From CAVPTL01 sp963727235 (GTDB taxonomy: Bacteria > Actinomycetota > Thermoleophilia > Gaiellales > JAICJC01), in the NCBI GenBank assembly GCA_963727235.1, contig CAVSFZ010000008.1, positions 62,001 to 126,000 on the forward strand: DNA of 64,000 bases, given 5' to 3'. Under the pieces are notes generated by a model. That model was given only the letters and a program-made list of their open reading frames with translations. It was not told the DNA's origin and did not search any database. The position numbers and the translations under genes were made by a program. Below are positions 54,361 through 63,085 of the stretch, piece after piece; positions within the stretch are counted from its first letter, which is position 1; each line of letters opens with the position of its first letter.

Positions 54361-54380
54361 TCCAGCCGGGCGGGGCTGGA
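54361..54380 (+). terminator. hairpin terminator after the recombinase
   Basis: TCCAGCC pairs with GGCTGGA around GGGCGG, followed by the pyrimidine-rich TTCTCCTTTA. It begins 18 bases beyond the recombinase stop. Confidence 0.6.
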
Positions 54381-54491
54381 TTCTCCTTTACTCAGCCGCC
54401 CGAGAATGGATGTACCCAAACATCGCCGCTGAGTAGTGGCGCCCCGAAGCCGTCCACCGGCGATCGGACACTCGAGCCAAAGGACTGTCTT

Positions 54492-54836
54492 ATGAAAACC
54501 AATCTCAACCAATCGATCGTCGAGGCTCTCGGCCCGGTTCAAATCGACGCCTGGAAAACCAGTGGATCATCACCGCCGCCTGCAGAGACTGGACAGTGGG
54601 CCGGAAGGCTCGTTGCCTTGGCGGCGGGGCAGGCCCTGGTCTCCGCTGATCGCCTGGCCCAGGTGCTGGGCGTACACCCCGAGACCGTGTATCGGCATGC
54701 CCGGGCCGGGGATCTGCCCTGCTATCGGATGGGGCCATGTCTTCGGTTTGACCTCGACGACGTCTTGGCGCATCTCCAGGCAGAGGCAGTGAGACGGGCC
54801 TCGAACGGAAGCTCGCCATCGGCGCGTGCCGACTGA
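54492..54836 (+). CDS. excisionase-like helix-turn-helix protein
   Basis: 114 residues; AAAGGA seven bases before ATG 54492. The central VSADRLAQVLGVHPETVYRH, ARAGDLPCYRMGPCLRFDLD and DVLAHLQAEA is the HTH-17 excisionase domain. The stop directly precedes the integrase ATG, so the two form an operon. Expected role: directing excision of the island together with the integrase. Confidence 0.82.
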   Translation: MKTNLNQSIVEALGPVQIDAWKTSGSSPPPAETGQWAGRLVALAAGQALVSADRLAQVLGVHPETVYRHARAGDLPCYRMGPCLRFDLDDVLAHLQAEAVRRASNGSSPSARAD

Positions 54837-55883
54837 ATGGACGCACAGCTTTGGCAGTTGCCCGATGGCCGTTGGCGGATTCGATGGCGCGCTTCAGATG
54901 GTCGGCGGCCTAGCCGCACGTTTCGCCTGAAGGCCGAAGCGGAGCGGGCCATGCGAAGGGCCGTAGACGAGGCCGAGCGCTGCGAACCCGCGGTCGATTC
55001 AACACTGACCGTCGCCATGCTCGCCGACGATTGGCTGATCAGCATTGAACCGTCCGTCAAGCCGCGCACGTTCGACGCCTACTCACAGCACGTCCGAGAT
55101 CACATCAAGCCCAGAATAGGCAGTGTGCGCGTCCGCGCGGTCGACCGACAGTCACTCCAGCGGTTCGTCCAGCAGCTCAACGACCATCTCTCCGCGAAAA
55201 CGACCCGGTGCGTGTACTCAACGCTCTCACAGATCCTCGCTAGCGGCGATCGAGCGCCAGTGCGTGGCGTTCGTCTGCCGCGTGTCGAGAGGCTGGAAGT
55301 CGAGCCTCCAACACTGGCGGAGGTCGAGCAGCTTGTAGCAGCGATCGACCCACGCAAGTGGGCGCTGGTTCGCCTGTGCGGCTACTGCGGCCTCAGACAG
55401 GGAGAAGCCTTAGCGCTTCGCCCCGTGGATGTCGATTGGGAGCAGCGGCGGATTCGCGTCTCCGGATCACTCAACCAGCGCAGCGGCATCCGAGAGTCAA
55501 CCAAGAACGGCCGTGGCCGGTGGGTAACGATGCCCTCGATCGTGACAGAGTCGCTTCAAGCCCACGTAGTGGAGTATCCCCCGTCCGACTATCTGTTCCA
55601 TCGCGCTGATGGGCGACCCTGGAAGGCCAGCCGAGTGTGGGAAGCATGGGATCTCGCTCGAAAGCGATGCGACCTCGCCCACGTCGACTTCCACCACCTC
55701 AGACACGCCGCCGCCAGCCTCATGATCCGCGCCGGCCTCTCCCCAAAGCGCGTCCAAGTCGAACTCGGCCACTCAGATCCAGCCTTCACCCTTCGCGTCT
55801 ACGGCCACCTTTGGCCAGACGAGATCGACATCGGCCGCACCCAGGTCGACGCGCTGCTCGCCAGTATTGGCAGCCAAACCTGA
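54837..55883 (+). CDS. site-specific tyrosine integrase
   Basis: 348 residues. Arm-binding N-terminus (QLWQLPDGRWRIRWRASDG), core-binding SAM-like domain (VKPRTFDAYSQHVRDHIKPR), and a catalytic domain with Arg in CGYCGLRQGEALALRPVDV, HHLRHAAASLMI, GHSDPAFTLRVYGH (H and Tyr). All catalytic residues are present, so it should be active. It ends 85 bases before the right 27-bp repeat, the standard int-att layout. It presumably integrated the island into a tRNA 3' end. Confidence 0.93.
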   Translation: MDAQLWQLPDGRWRIRWRASDGRRPSRTFRLKAEAERAMRRAVDEAERCEPAVDSTLTVAMLADDWLISIEPSVKPRTFDAYSQHVRDHIKPRIGSVRVRAVDRQSLQRFVQQLNDHLSAKTTRCVYSTLSQILASGDRAPVRGVRLPRVERLEVEPPTLAEVEQLVAAIDPRKWALVRLCGYCGLRQGEALALRPVDVDWEQRRIRVSGSLNQRSGIRESTKNGRGRWVTMPSIVTESLQAHVVEYPPSDYLFHRADGRPWKASRVWEAWDLARKRCDLAHVDFHHLRHAAASLMIRAGLSPKRVQVELGHSDPAFTLRVYGHLWPDEIDIGRTQVDALLASIGSQT

Positions 55884-55900
55884 CCATCACGCTCTGAGAG

Positions 55901-55921
55901 GATGGACCATATTTGGACCAC
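55901..55921 (+). repeat. arm-type repeat near the right core
   Basis: GATGGACCAT then ATTTGGACCAC: two TGGACCA half sites 11 bases apart, 18 bases after the integrase stop. 19 of 21 bases match 27344-27364. Confidence 0.45.
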
Positions 55922-55968
55922 GAACCACCGAGTGAAGCTGATTTTGGCTCTGGCAGCCGGCCTCGACG

Positions 55969-55995
55969 AGTGCCCGGGGCGAGACTCGAACTCGC
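55969..55995 (-). repeat. right copy of 27-bp direct repeat, tRNA-3'-end-like attachment core
   Basis: Identical to 27203-27229; see that entry for the T-arm and acceptor-strand reading. It is flanked inside by TTTGGACCAC and outside by the variant TTTGTCCCAC site, as if two related elements met here. Confidence 0.65.
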
Positions 55996-56110
55996 ACACC
56001 CGCCACCAACCATGACCAATGCTCGACCACCTATATCGGCCCTAACCCGCACCCAGACAGGGGTTTCGGGTGGTGCTAGGTGGCGATCTGACCGTGACGG
56101 TGGGCTAAGC

Positions 56111-56131
56111 GTTGTCCCATATTTGTCCCAC
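56111..56131 (+). repeat. variant arm-type repeat outside the right core
   Basis: GTTGTCCCAT then ATTTGTCCCAC: two TTGTCCCA half sites 11 bases apart, 16 of 21 bases matching the 55901 site. The same architecture with a different half-site suggests an arm site of a second integrase. Confidence 0.4.
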
Positions 56132-56260
56132 GGGGGGACGGGCTGGGTCATACTGACGAGCCACCCTTCCGGTGGGCGGGATCTCGGATCCCGGTGATGG
56201 TGCGCTTGACATCTCGTTCGAATCGGGATGGTCGAGGTGTGCGGAGAGGAGGCTGGGCTG

Positions 56261-57340
56261 TTGGTCGTGCGACGGTGGTGGGTGGCATTTTTCGTGTTCG
56301 GGGTCGCGTGGTGGTCGGTGTTCGTGGGTGTCTCGCAGGTGCGTGCTGCGACGCCGCGGACGTTGTTTACCGTGCCTGAGATCGAGACGATGATGGCTGG
56401 CGGTGGGCGGATCGCGTGGATCCATGACACCCGCCCGGGACTCTGCTACACGGCGTGGGTGCGTGGCGACACAAGCGGCGTGGCACGACGGCTCAACAGT
56501 TGCGTGTACTCCGATAGCACCAACTCGATGGTCGGGGTGGGATCCACTCGCGTGTTTTGGGAAGAGGCGTTTGAGGCGCACAACGAGACTGATTGGCGTG
56601 TGCTGACCGCAGCGTCTCCGGGCAGTACCCGCACGATCGAGAGTTTGGTGCTCGCATGCGGTTCGAATGGGTGCAGCTGCGGAAATGCCGGATTCCAGCT
56701 GGGTCGTGGAGCAGCTGCGAATGGAGAATATGTGTACTCCACGTTGAGCATCGACGGCGACCCGACAGATTGCCAGTCCGGGGGCGGGATGATCGTGACC
56801 GGCGGCAACATGAGACGGTCGACTGCCTCCGGACACGTACGGCTCGCTAACGCCTCCGGCGCGTCACTAGTGGCGGCGGCAAACGGGAGGTTCGCCGAGT
56901 TGCCCCAAGTGCCACAGGGCCCTGCTCAGCCTGATATCGAGGTGCGAAACATCACCACCGGTGCTCTTGTTTGCACCATCACGTCCGGCGGCACCGTCAC
57001 GGAGCTGGCGATGTCACGAGAAGGAGTAGTCGCGCAGATCGAGTCCAACGGAGCGACGGCCCTGCGACTCTACAACTCGACCACCGGGGCGCTCATCAGG
57101 TCGCGGTTCGTGCGCTCGACTGCAAGGCTGATCAACGCCTCCGGTGCGCGCGCGTTGTATCTCATCGGAGAACACGACATTCGCATCTTCAATCTGACCA
57201 CCGGCCGCACCCACGCCATCTTCACGACCCGCCACACACTCCGCGACATCAGACTCGACGGGCGACTGATCGCATGGGTGTACCACAAAGGCACCGTGCG
57301 GGGAATCACCCTCCCTCGGATACCCGCCCCCAAACCCTGA
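56261..57340 (+). CDS. secreted beta-propeller-like protein (pair member 1, outside the island)
   Basis: 359 residues from TTG 56261, with AGGAGG eight bases upstream; an ATG at 56228 is in frame but lacks a ribosome site. Signal or anchor helix WWVAFFVFGVAWWSVFVGV, then ATPRTLFTVPEIETMMAGGG, RIAW and repeat units like those of the 34250 protein (ITTGALVCTITSGGTVTELA; STTGALIRS; NLTTGRTHAIFTTRH). Cys-rich SNGCSCGNAG in the middle. Exported; ligand unknown. Confidence 0.7.
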   Translation: MVVRRWWVAFFVFGVAWWSVFVGVSQVRAATPRTLFTVPEIETMMAGGGRIAWIHDTRPGLCYTAWVRGDTSGVARRLNSCVYSDSTNSMVGVGSTRVFWEEAFEAHNETDWRVLTAASPGSTRTIESLVLACGSNGCSCGNAGFQLGRGAAANGEYVYSTLSIDGDPTDCQSGGGMIVTGGNMRRSTASGHVRLANASGASLVAAANGRFAELPQVPQGPAQPDIEVRNITTGALVCTITSGGTVTELAMSREGVVAQIESNGATALRLYNSTTGALIRSRFVRSTARLINASGARALYLIGEHDIRIFNLTTGRTHAIFTTRHTLRDIRLDGRLIAWVYHKGTVRGITLPRIPAPKP

Positions 57341-57954
57341 CCACCCGCGACCCCCCAATCGCCACTGCCGAACGAGCTTGTTGGTGTTCGCTTCAGAGTT
57401 GTCGGATCTCTCTCAGCAGGTCGATCAGCTCGTGGTCGATGCGCCCGTTTGCGCCGCCGCGAGCCGTGCGCTTCTACCGACGTCGGGGGATCCCACCGAT
57501 CTTGGGGAGAAACCCTCGGTCGATCGGGTTGAAACATGACCCCGGCGGCCATCGCCAGGCCCATATCTCTTAGATCGGGGTTCTTAGCCGATTAGGCCGC
57601 TCTATGACCCGATCTACGGTTCCCACCCCTGAGTCGCGACGCGTAGCCCTCGCGGTGCGTGGCAGGCGGTCTCGAGGCCGGCCACCACGGCCTGGCCGCT
57701 CCACACGAACGAGCGGCTCGGGGTCCAGCGGCACCTACCTGACCGCGACGAGTGCCTCATGCAACTCGGAGGCCCGGCACCTCCGTTCGAGTAGTTGGGA
57801 ATCCTCGTAATGGGCGTCGGAGCCACCCGCCCACATAGACGGGTTTTGGGGGCCGCCCCGAACGGGGGATTCTTGGTTGAGCACCGCAGGATTGTTGCTA
57901 CTCGTGGTTCTTGTCTGCGAGGGAACCATCTAACCCCTGGAGAGGGGGAACGTG
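57341..57954. other. no clear gene; possible decayed element DNA
   Basis: One minus-strand frame (57929-57735) reads MWAGGSDAHYEDSQLLERRC and RASELHEALVAVR, which has protein character but no recognised family. The remainder shows nothing supportable. Confidence 0.3.
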
Positions 57955-58194
57955 GTGAGTGAATGCGGGCCTGAAGACGCGGACTACGTGAGGGCGGTCA
58001 GCCTGTTTAACACGGAAGAGTTCGCAGTGTGGGTCAACGGGCCAAACCAACATGGCGAATATATGGCGTTGACTCTAGACGCCCGCAGTCACGAGAAAAA
58101 GCCTGGCCCGACCGGTCGCGGGCCCACACCCTCAAACGCGGTCTGGGAGGCGTGGCACCAATTCGAAGCCGACCGCACAGCGTATGACTGCTAA
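57955..58194 (+). CDS. 79-residue hypothetical protein
   Basis: GGAGAGGGGG seven bases before GTG 57955. SECGPEDADYVRAVSLFNTE, EFAVWVNGPNQHGEYMALTL and an end with WEAWHQFEADRTAYDC. Soluble, Trp- and acid-rich. Its stop overlaps the start of the next small gene (ATGACTGCTAA). Confidence 0.6.
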   Translation: MSECGPEDADYVRAVSLFNTEEFAVWVNGPNQHGEYMALTLDARSHEKKPGPTGRGPTPSNAVWEAWHQFEADRTAYDC

Positions 58195-58436
58195 CCGGAC
58201 TGCGAAAGGATCTCGGTATCCCGAACACACCGAGTAACAACGCTGCGCTCGAAGCCTTCGGATCGATCAACGCGGCGGTCAACAACATCTTCGACTCAGT
58301 CCTTGCGGCGCGCCACTCAGGCGCCCTCACCGAACATGAAGATGCGGGACTCCAGGCGGCACTAGACGAAGCCTCTCCACCACTCGCCGAAATCGAGCGT
58401 CAGATGGCGGCGATCAAAAATCGTCTAAAGACCTAA
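58184..58436 (+). pseudogene. small helical protein, frameshifted near 58208
   Basis: ATG 58184 gives MTANRTAKG and then a stop. Removing one G of AAAGG at ~58208 gives MTANRTAKDLGIPNTPSNNA, FGSINAAVNNIFDSVLAARH, EDAGLQAALDEASPPLAEIE and RQMAAIKNRLKT, a regular helical protein of about 83 residues ending at 58436. The overlap with the previous gene supports translational coupling. Confidence 0.5.
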
Positions 58437-58448
58437 ACGGGATAGCGC

Positions 58449-58610
58449 CCCGACCGACTACTCGACCGGATCGTCCGTACCGACCGCGGCCTCAGGGCAA
58501 TCGGCGACCTGCATGACTACCTCCAGGCCGGCCTCGAGCGCGACGCCGAGGACAGCCTCGACCGCGGCCTACTCCGCTCGATGGGCGTCGACCCACCCCG
58601 CCGAGGCTAA
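58449..58610 (+). other. orphan coding-like frame without a start codon
   Basis: The frame RLLDRIVRTDRGLRAIGDLH, DYLQAGLERDAEDSLDRGLL, RSMGVDPPRRG ends at 58610 and looks coding, but lacks ATG, GTG or TTG after the preceding in-frame stop. Possibly the end of a gene broken by another indel. Confidence 0.3.
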
Positions 58611-58693
58611 GTCTTGCTCGCAATGAGCGTGACGTCGAAGCTGAACAGCAGCGCGAGCGCGCCGAACACGGTGCCGCGCTGAACCGAGCTCAT
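58607..58693 (-). CDS. 28-residue single-helix peptide, tentative
   Basis: From ATG 58693: SSVQRGTVFGALALLFSFDV, TLIASKT. One hydrophobic helix with basic start, as in many actinobacterial small membrane peptides. Overlaps the end of the plus-strand frame at 58610. Weak evidence. Confidence 0.25.
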   Translation of the reverse strand: MSSVQRGTVFGALALLFSFDVTLIASKT

Positions 58694-58836
58694 CAGCGAC
58701 TCAGACCGTTACTCAGTCTGCGGTAGCCCAAATGTGTATCAGCGGTTACGCACCCGACATCTCTTGGGGAGCGGTTCGGGTGGGGGCATGTCCGTAGGCT
58801 GCGTTCATGTTTTCAACCCAGCGGAAGGGACAGAGC

Positions 58837-59298
58837 ATGAACACCATCAACATCCTCAAGCGGTCTCTCCTGATCTCGGGTGCCGCGCTGGTGATCGCAG
58901 TGCCAGCAGCGCAGGCGCACACGAGCGGGCTGCCGGTGCAGCTCGCCACCGGGCCTCAGCAGCCCAGCCAGACGGCTGCTGTTCGGGTGGGCGTCAACCA
59001 CGTGCCCGTGCATCTCGCAAACATCAGGGCGGGGCGCAGCGCGTTCGTCGCGTCTCCAACACCGCCCGCCACCGCCGGCACCGAGTCAGTTCGATTCTCC
59101 AACGGCGCGCTGCGCAGCTCACATCTTGTCGTGACCGGGACTGACCAGGGAACTCAGTGGGCCAACCTCGCGTTCGGTGGCTTGGCAGTCGCAATCGTGT
59201 TCTCGGTGATGTACCTCGCCATCGCGGGGACTCAGCTTCCCCAGATACCGCGTCGCTCCGGGACTCAGCTTCCCGGGACACCCAGCCACCAGGCGTAA
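58837..59298 (+). CDS. secreted/membrane protein with C-terminal helix
   Basis: 153 residues; AAGGGA six bases before ATG 58837. Signal peptide (KRSLLISGAALVIAVPAAQA), an extracytoplasmic part of ~75 residues, then a helix (WANLAFGGLAVAIVFSVMYL) and a tail with a short repeat, GTQLPQIPRRSGTQLPGTP. Unknown function. Ends before a strong terminator. Confidence 0.6.
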   Translation: MNTINILKRSLLISGAALVIAVPAAQAHTSGLPVQLATGPQQPSQTAAVRVGVNHVPVHLANIRAGRSAFVASPTPPATAGTESVRFSNGALRSSHLVVTGTDQGTQWANLAFGGLAVAIVFSVMYLAIAGTQLPQIPRRSGTQLPGTPSHQA

Positions 59299-59336
59299 CC
59301 ACGAAGAGGCCTCACAGCTGCATCGGCCGCTGGTAA

Positions 59337-59383
59337 CACAAACGCCTTCCGGGGTCGTGAAGACCCTCCGGGAGGCGTTTGTG
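59337..59383. terminator. long hairpin terminator
   Basis: CACAAACGCCTTCCGG (59337-59352) pairs with CCGGGAGGCGTTTGTG (59368-59383): 16 pairs, one of them G-T, around a 15-base loop. It lies 38 bases past the stop of the 58837 gene, and its AAACG/CGTTT foot gives a T-tract on both strands. Confidence 0.75.
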
Positions 59384-59588
59384 GTAGACGCAAACAGCAC
59401 GGCGATAGCCATCGCCAGGCCGATGGCATCTAGATGGCGGTACTCACCGCCCTGCTTATCACATGCGCTGGAAGTGTCAATAACCCGTCACGTAGGGGAA
59501 CACCACCCCCAACGCGCCGCGAGCCGCGAGAACACCGCACACGGGCCTCAGAACCTGGGGCGGTCACTGTCACCAGATAGGCGGGGGT

Positions 59589-60509
59589 TCATGGGTCGAT
59601 CATCTTGTAGATGTCCGCGGTCTGGCGTTTGCAGTAGTACTTGGTGAAGTAGATGTCGGTTCCGCTGGTGGGGTCTGGCACGACATCGGCGTCCACGTAA
59701 TCGATGCCACTGCTAAAGGTGTTGATCACGGTCTCGGGCTGGCCGGGAGCCTGCTTTACGAGCTTGACGTGGTCGCCGCAGGCGCTGCCGGAGTGAGCGT
59801 AGTAGGCGGTGCCGTCGGCCGCGACCGACGGGTTGTACTCGAAGCGGGCCGGCGGGAGCGTGTTCACCAGCTTGGTGGATTTTTTGGCTGCGATATCCCG
59901 CCGAAGAACGCTTGAGATCTTTGGCCCATCTACTCCCCAAACCGCCCAGTTTCCACTGATATCCCCAGGGTACACGTGGATCGTGGGCGAGTTGACGTCG
60001 GCGAGCACAAACGACGTCTTGTTGGTCAGGTTTCGGAGGATGACCTGGGTGTGCCTTCGGGTTGGGCCACTCGCGCGGCCGAACAGCAGCCAGTTTCCCG
60101 AAATCTCTGGCGACCACTCGTATGCCGGAGTATTGACTCCCGCCGGAGGTGCGCTATGCAAGTGGGTCACCACGTCGTACATGCGGATATCAGCCTGACC
60201 CTTCAACGACACCTGCTGATAGGCGATCGTTGTGCCGTCCATGCTGGGGCCCCAGCCGTATGTCCGCGCCGGATTGACCTGGGTGATCGTGGTGCCGTGT
60301 CGCACGAACACGTTGAAGTGATTCGGTCGCCCCGCTGAGTTTTGATCCCAAGCGAGGTAGCTCCCCGCCACCGCCGGATCCTCCTCAAACCGAGTGGTCG
60401 CCCGCACCGGAGTCTGAGCGAGATTCGCCCACACCTCGCCCCCCGTGACCAGCACCGCCATCACAGCGGCAACTACGCCCACTATCCGGAACACTGTTCG
60501 CTTGGACAC
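59589..60509 (-). CDS. secreted beta-propeller-like protein (pair member 2, outside the island)
   Basis: 306 residues from GTG 60509, eight bases after AAAGGTGG. Signal or anchor helix (VFRIVGVVAAVMAVLVTGGE), then QTPVRATTRFEEDPAVAGSY, LAWDQNSAG, MDGTTIAYQQVSLKGQADIR, SPEISGNWLLFGRASG, ISGNWAVWG, YNPSVAADGTAYYAHSGSAC and DPTSGTDIYFTKYYC. Clear paralogue of the 35496 protein. Exported; likely partner of the 56261 protein, as in the island where the two types are adjacent. Confidence 0.75.
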   Translation of the reverse strand: MSKRTVFRIVGVVAAVMAVLVTGGEVWANLAQTPVRATTRFEEDPAVAGSYLAWDQNSAGRPNHFNVFVRHGTTITQVNPARTYGWGPSMDGTTIAYQQVSLKGQADIRMYDVVTHLHSAPPAGVNTPAYEWSPEISGNWLLFGRASGPTRRHTQVILRNLTNKTSFVLADVNSPTIHVYPGDISGNWAVWGVDGPKISSVLRRDIAAKKSTKLVNTLPPARFEYNPSVAADGTAYYAHSGSACGDHVKLVKQAPGQPETVINTFSSGIDYVDADVVPDPTSGTDIYFTKYYCKRQTADIYKMIDP

Positions 60510-61023
60510 GACGATGACCACCTTTCAGTTCCAGTCGGACTTGCCCCGACTGATGGCCCTGCCACCGGCCGTTTGTATCACAGATCACGAGCGCGGTGTT
60601 GGGCGCGTGGATGGCCGACACCGCCGAGGATGAACGCTATGAGCAGGAGCCTGAGGATCGTCGACGCGCGGCGAGCGCCGCGAGCGGCGTGAACGGCGCA
60701 CGCCCCCTCCGGCAGCCAACTGGTGGTCAGAAGCTGTAGGTTTGCCACGTGGACGTGACAGCGGAGATGACCGCGACCGGCGCCGAGCAATGGCCGGGGG
60801 CGCGACTTCGCGGCTCGGTGATCGCAGCGACAAACCGCGGCGATCGTGAGCATGCCTCCTTCGCGAGGATGATCAGGCCCCGGATTCATGGCGGGAGCGA
60901 GTGTGATGGCTCCCACCGGGCAGGCGGTACAGATTCGCTGCGCTTGATCGGACGGGACGGTTGCCACGAGTTATGAGTTTCCTACACGGCTTATCGCTCT
61001 ACGCGTGTGGTCACTGCGTTGAT
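60510..61023. other. no supportable gene
   Basis: Short frames only. The left part should hold the promoter of the minus-strand propeller gene at 59589. One minus-strand frame contains a short hydrophobic run (ILRLLLIAFILGGVG) but no ribosome site. Confidence 0.35.
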
Positions 61024-61641
61024 CTAGAGGTTGTGGCGTCGGGCCCAGAGCGCGGCTTGTGTGCGGTCGTCGACGCCGATTGTGCGGTAAACGTGGGTGA
61101 GGTGTGCTTTCACTGTCTTTTCGCTGATGTTGAGTCTGTGTGCGATTTGCTTGTTGGGGAGTCCTTTGGCGACGAGTAAGAGTACTTCTCGTTCGCGCTC
61201 GGTCAGCGCTTCAAGTGGGTCGAGGGTGCGCTGGGCGCTGAGCATGGTGCGCGCCGCACGTGGGTCGAGTGGCGACTCACCGCGGGCGGCGGCACGGATG
61301 CCGCTGAGCAGCGCGCCGGGCTCGGCGTCCTTCAAGAGGTAGCCGACGGCTCCGGCGTTGAGTGCGTCTAAGACCCGCTCGCGATCCACGAACGAGGTCA
61401 GCACCACCACTTGTGTGCCCGGCACTTGCTCGGTGATCCGGCGGGTGGCCTCGACGCCATCCATGCCGGGCATGGACAGATCCATGAGGACAACGTCGGG
61501 GCGCTCCTCAAGGCAGAGCGCGACCGCGGACTCTCCATCCCCGGCGGCACCCACGGCCTCGAGGGCGGGATCGGAGCTGATCAGCTGCACGAGCCCGTTT
61601 CGGACGATGGCGTGGTCGTCGATGATTGCAACCCGGATCAT
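61024..61641 (-). CDS. NarL/LuxR-family response regulator
   Basis: 205 residues. Receiver: VAIIDDHAIVRNGLVQLI, Asp54 in VVLMDLSMPGMDGVEATRRI, VVVLTSF, GYLLKDAEP. LuxR-type HTH: LTEREREVLLLVAKGLPNKQ, IAHRLNISEKTVKAHLTHVY. Its ATG overlaps the stop of the kinase gene upstream (ATGA). Regulates unknown promoters. Confidence 0.95.
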   Translation of the reverse strand: MIRVAIIDDHAIVRNGLVQLISSDPALEAVGAAGDGESAVALCLEERPDVVLMDLSMPGMDGVEATRRITEQVPGTQVVVLTSFVDRERVLDALNAGAVGYLLKDAEPGALLSGIRAAARGESPLDPRAARTMLSAQRTLDPLEALTEREREVLLLVAKGLPNKQIAHRLNISEKTVKAHLTHVYRTIGVDDRTQAALWARRHNL

Positions 61642-62939
61642 GCGGTGGGTACGTTCAACTCGACGGTTGTGCCCCGCTCGGGTGCTGATGTGACACGCAG
61701 CGTGCCGCCCGCCGACTCCGCGAGGTCGCGGAGCATCGCCAGACCCATGTGGCCCTCGTCCCGGCGCTGTGCCAGATCGCCGTCATCGAACCCGCACCCA
61801 TCGTCGATGACGCGGAGGGTGACATTCCCGGCGGCCTGTGCGACGGTGATCCTGACGTTCTGCGCCGCGGCATGAGAGGCAACGTTGCGAACTGCCTCCT
61901 GCGTACTACGGAACACAAGCCGCTCGATCTCGGAGGGCAGCGCAAGACCCGGCTGGACGTCGACGTCCACGTCGATGCCGCGGGCGCTCAGCGGCGCCGC
62001 AAGATCGGGCAACGCTGCGGCCAGCCCCTGGTCGTCCAACGCGGGCGGGTAGATCTCAAGCAGCAACGATCGCAGCTGTCGGATCGCGCTGCGTGTCCCG
62101 GCGGCAGCCTCGGACAGCACCCGCCGCAGCTCAGCTTTGGGCGGATCCTGTTCGAGCGCCGCGGCCATCTGGAACGAGTGCCCGGCAAGCTCCTGAACGA
62201 CGCCATCGTGAAGACCCCCGGCGATCAGCCGACGCTCCTGGTCGGAAGCATCGATCGCGAGCTCCAAAAAGCGTTGCCGGTCGTACTGGGCGTCGCGAAC
62301 CCGGCGCGCCAAACGCCACGCGAGGGGTATCTGCAGCGCCGCGAGCACCAACAGCGCGATCACAACAACAGGAACGAACAGCCGCGCCACGCTCCTGCTG
62401 TCTCCCGCAATCGCGCTGGAACGCAGATACTCCTCGAACAACACCGGAGTCCCGTCCTGGGCACGCAGGCCGAGGTAGACCGAGGTGAGACCACCCAGAT
62501 TGTTCTCGTAAGCATTCTCCGGCTTGGACACGTCCGTCGCCTCGGTGGCCGCTGTCTCCGCGCGCAGCGCGCGCAGCTCATCCGCTCCCAGCGGGAACCG
62601 GCGGCCGATCAAACGCTCCTCGTCGGAGTAGAGGATCTTGCCCTCGGCGTTCCACACCTTCACCCGCGCGACATCAGGCGTAAGCACGCGGCTCCGCACA
62701 ATCCGGTCGAGCCGATTGATCGCCACTGGGTCTCCGCGCACCACCGCGGTTGTCAGCTGCGGCTGGACGATTCCCCGTCCGGTCAGAGTCGTGAACCGGC
62801 GGGCGTCTCTCACAGCTTCAGAGGTGCTGAGGCTACGCAGAGCGAGCGCACCGGCCACTGCCACCAGCACCAGCACAGCGAGCCCCGACAGCGCGAAGGT
62901 CGCCACCGGACGCAGAATTTCTCCGCGCCCTGAGCTCAT
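61638..62939 (-). CDS. NarL-type sensor histidine kinase (HisKA_3)
   Basis: 433 residues. Helix at ~13-35, an extracytoplasmic CHASE/Cache-like region of ~150 residues (VARVKVWNAEGKILYSDEER; GLTSVYLGLRAQDGTPVLFE), helix at ~188-208, then His244 in LIAGGLHDGVVQELAGHS. ATPase boxes: STQEAVRNVASHA, VIDDGCGFDDGD, GHMGLAMLRDLAES. The ligand domain resembles those sensing small organic or redox cues, but the cue is unknown. Operon with the NarL-type regulator. Confidence 0.93.
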   Translation of the reverse strand: MSSGRGEILRPVATFALSGLAVLVLVAVAGALALRSLSTSEAVRDARRFTTLTGRGIVQPQLTTAVVRGDPVAINRLDRIVRSRVLTPDVARVKVWNAEGKILYSDEERLIGRRFPLGADELRALRAETAATEATDVSKPENAYENNLGGLTSVYLGLRAQDGTPVLFEEYLRSSAIAGDSRSVARLFVPVVVIALLVLAALQIPLAWRLARRVRDAQYDRQRFLELAIDASDQERRLIAGGLHDGVVQELAGHSFQMAAALEQDPPKAELRRVLSEAAAGTRSAIRQLRSLLLEIYPPALDDQGLAAALPDLAAPLSARGIDVDVDVQPGLALPSEIERLVFRSTQEAVRNVASHAAAQNVRITVAQAAGNVTLRVIDDGCGFDDGDLAQRRDEGHMGLAMLRDLAESAGGTLRVTSAPERGTTVELNVPTA

Positions 62940-63085
62940 CGACTGGGGAAACGTGGCCAGCGCACCCTTCCAGCATGCCTGGAACGCCGCGCGGGCGCCA
63001 CGGTCCTAGGACCAATGTCCCATTGTGGCCTGGACTCCAACCGACGCAGAGTGCGGTTACACCGAACCAACGAGGAGGAACATCA

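Larger units (their letters stand above)
27203..55995. mobile_element. candidate integrated genomic island (28.8 kb)
   Basis: Bounded by the 27-bp tRNA-like repeats, with excisionase-like gene 54492 and tyrosine integrase 54837 ending 85 bases before the right repeat. Cargo is accessory (signalling, secreted and degraded genes), with no capsid, tail or conjugation genes recognised. A second tyrosine recombinase at 52215 suggests nested or successive insertions. The boundary call rests on the repeat and the integrase position only. Confidence 0.5.

Noticed and set aside
27203..55995. Prophage
   Set aside because: Integrase and excisionase-like genes are present but no terminase, portal, capsid or tail proteins are recognisable.
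55969..56060. Complete tRNA gene at the right repeat
   Set aside because: As on the left, no 5' acceptor strand or anticodon stem is found, so only the 3' fragment is claimed.
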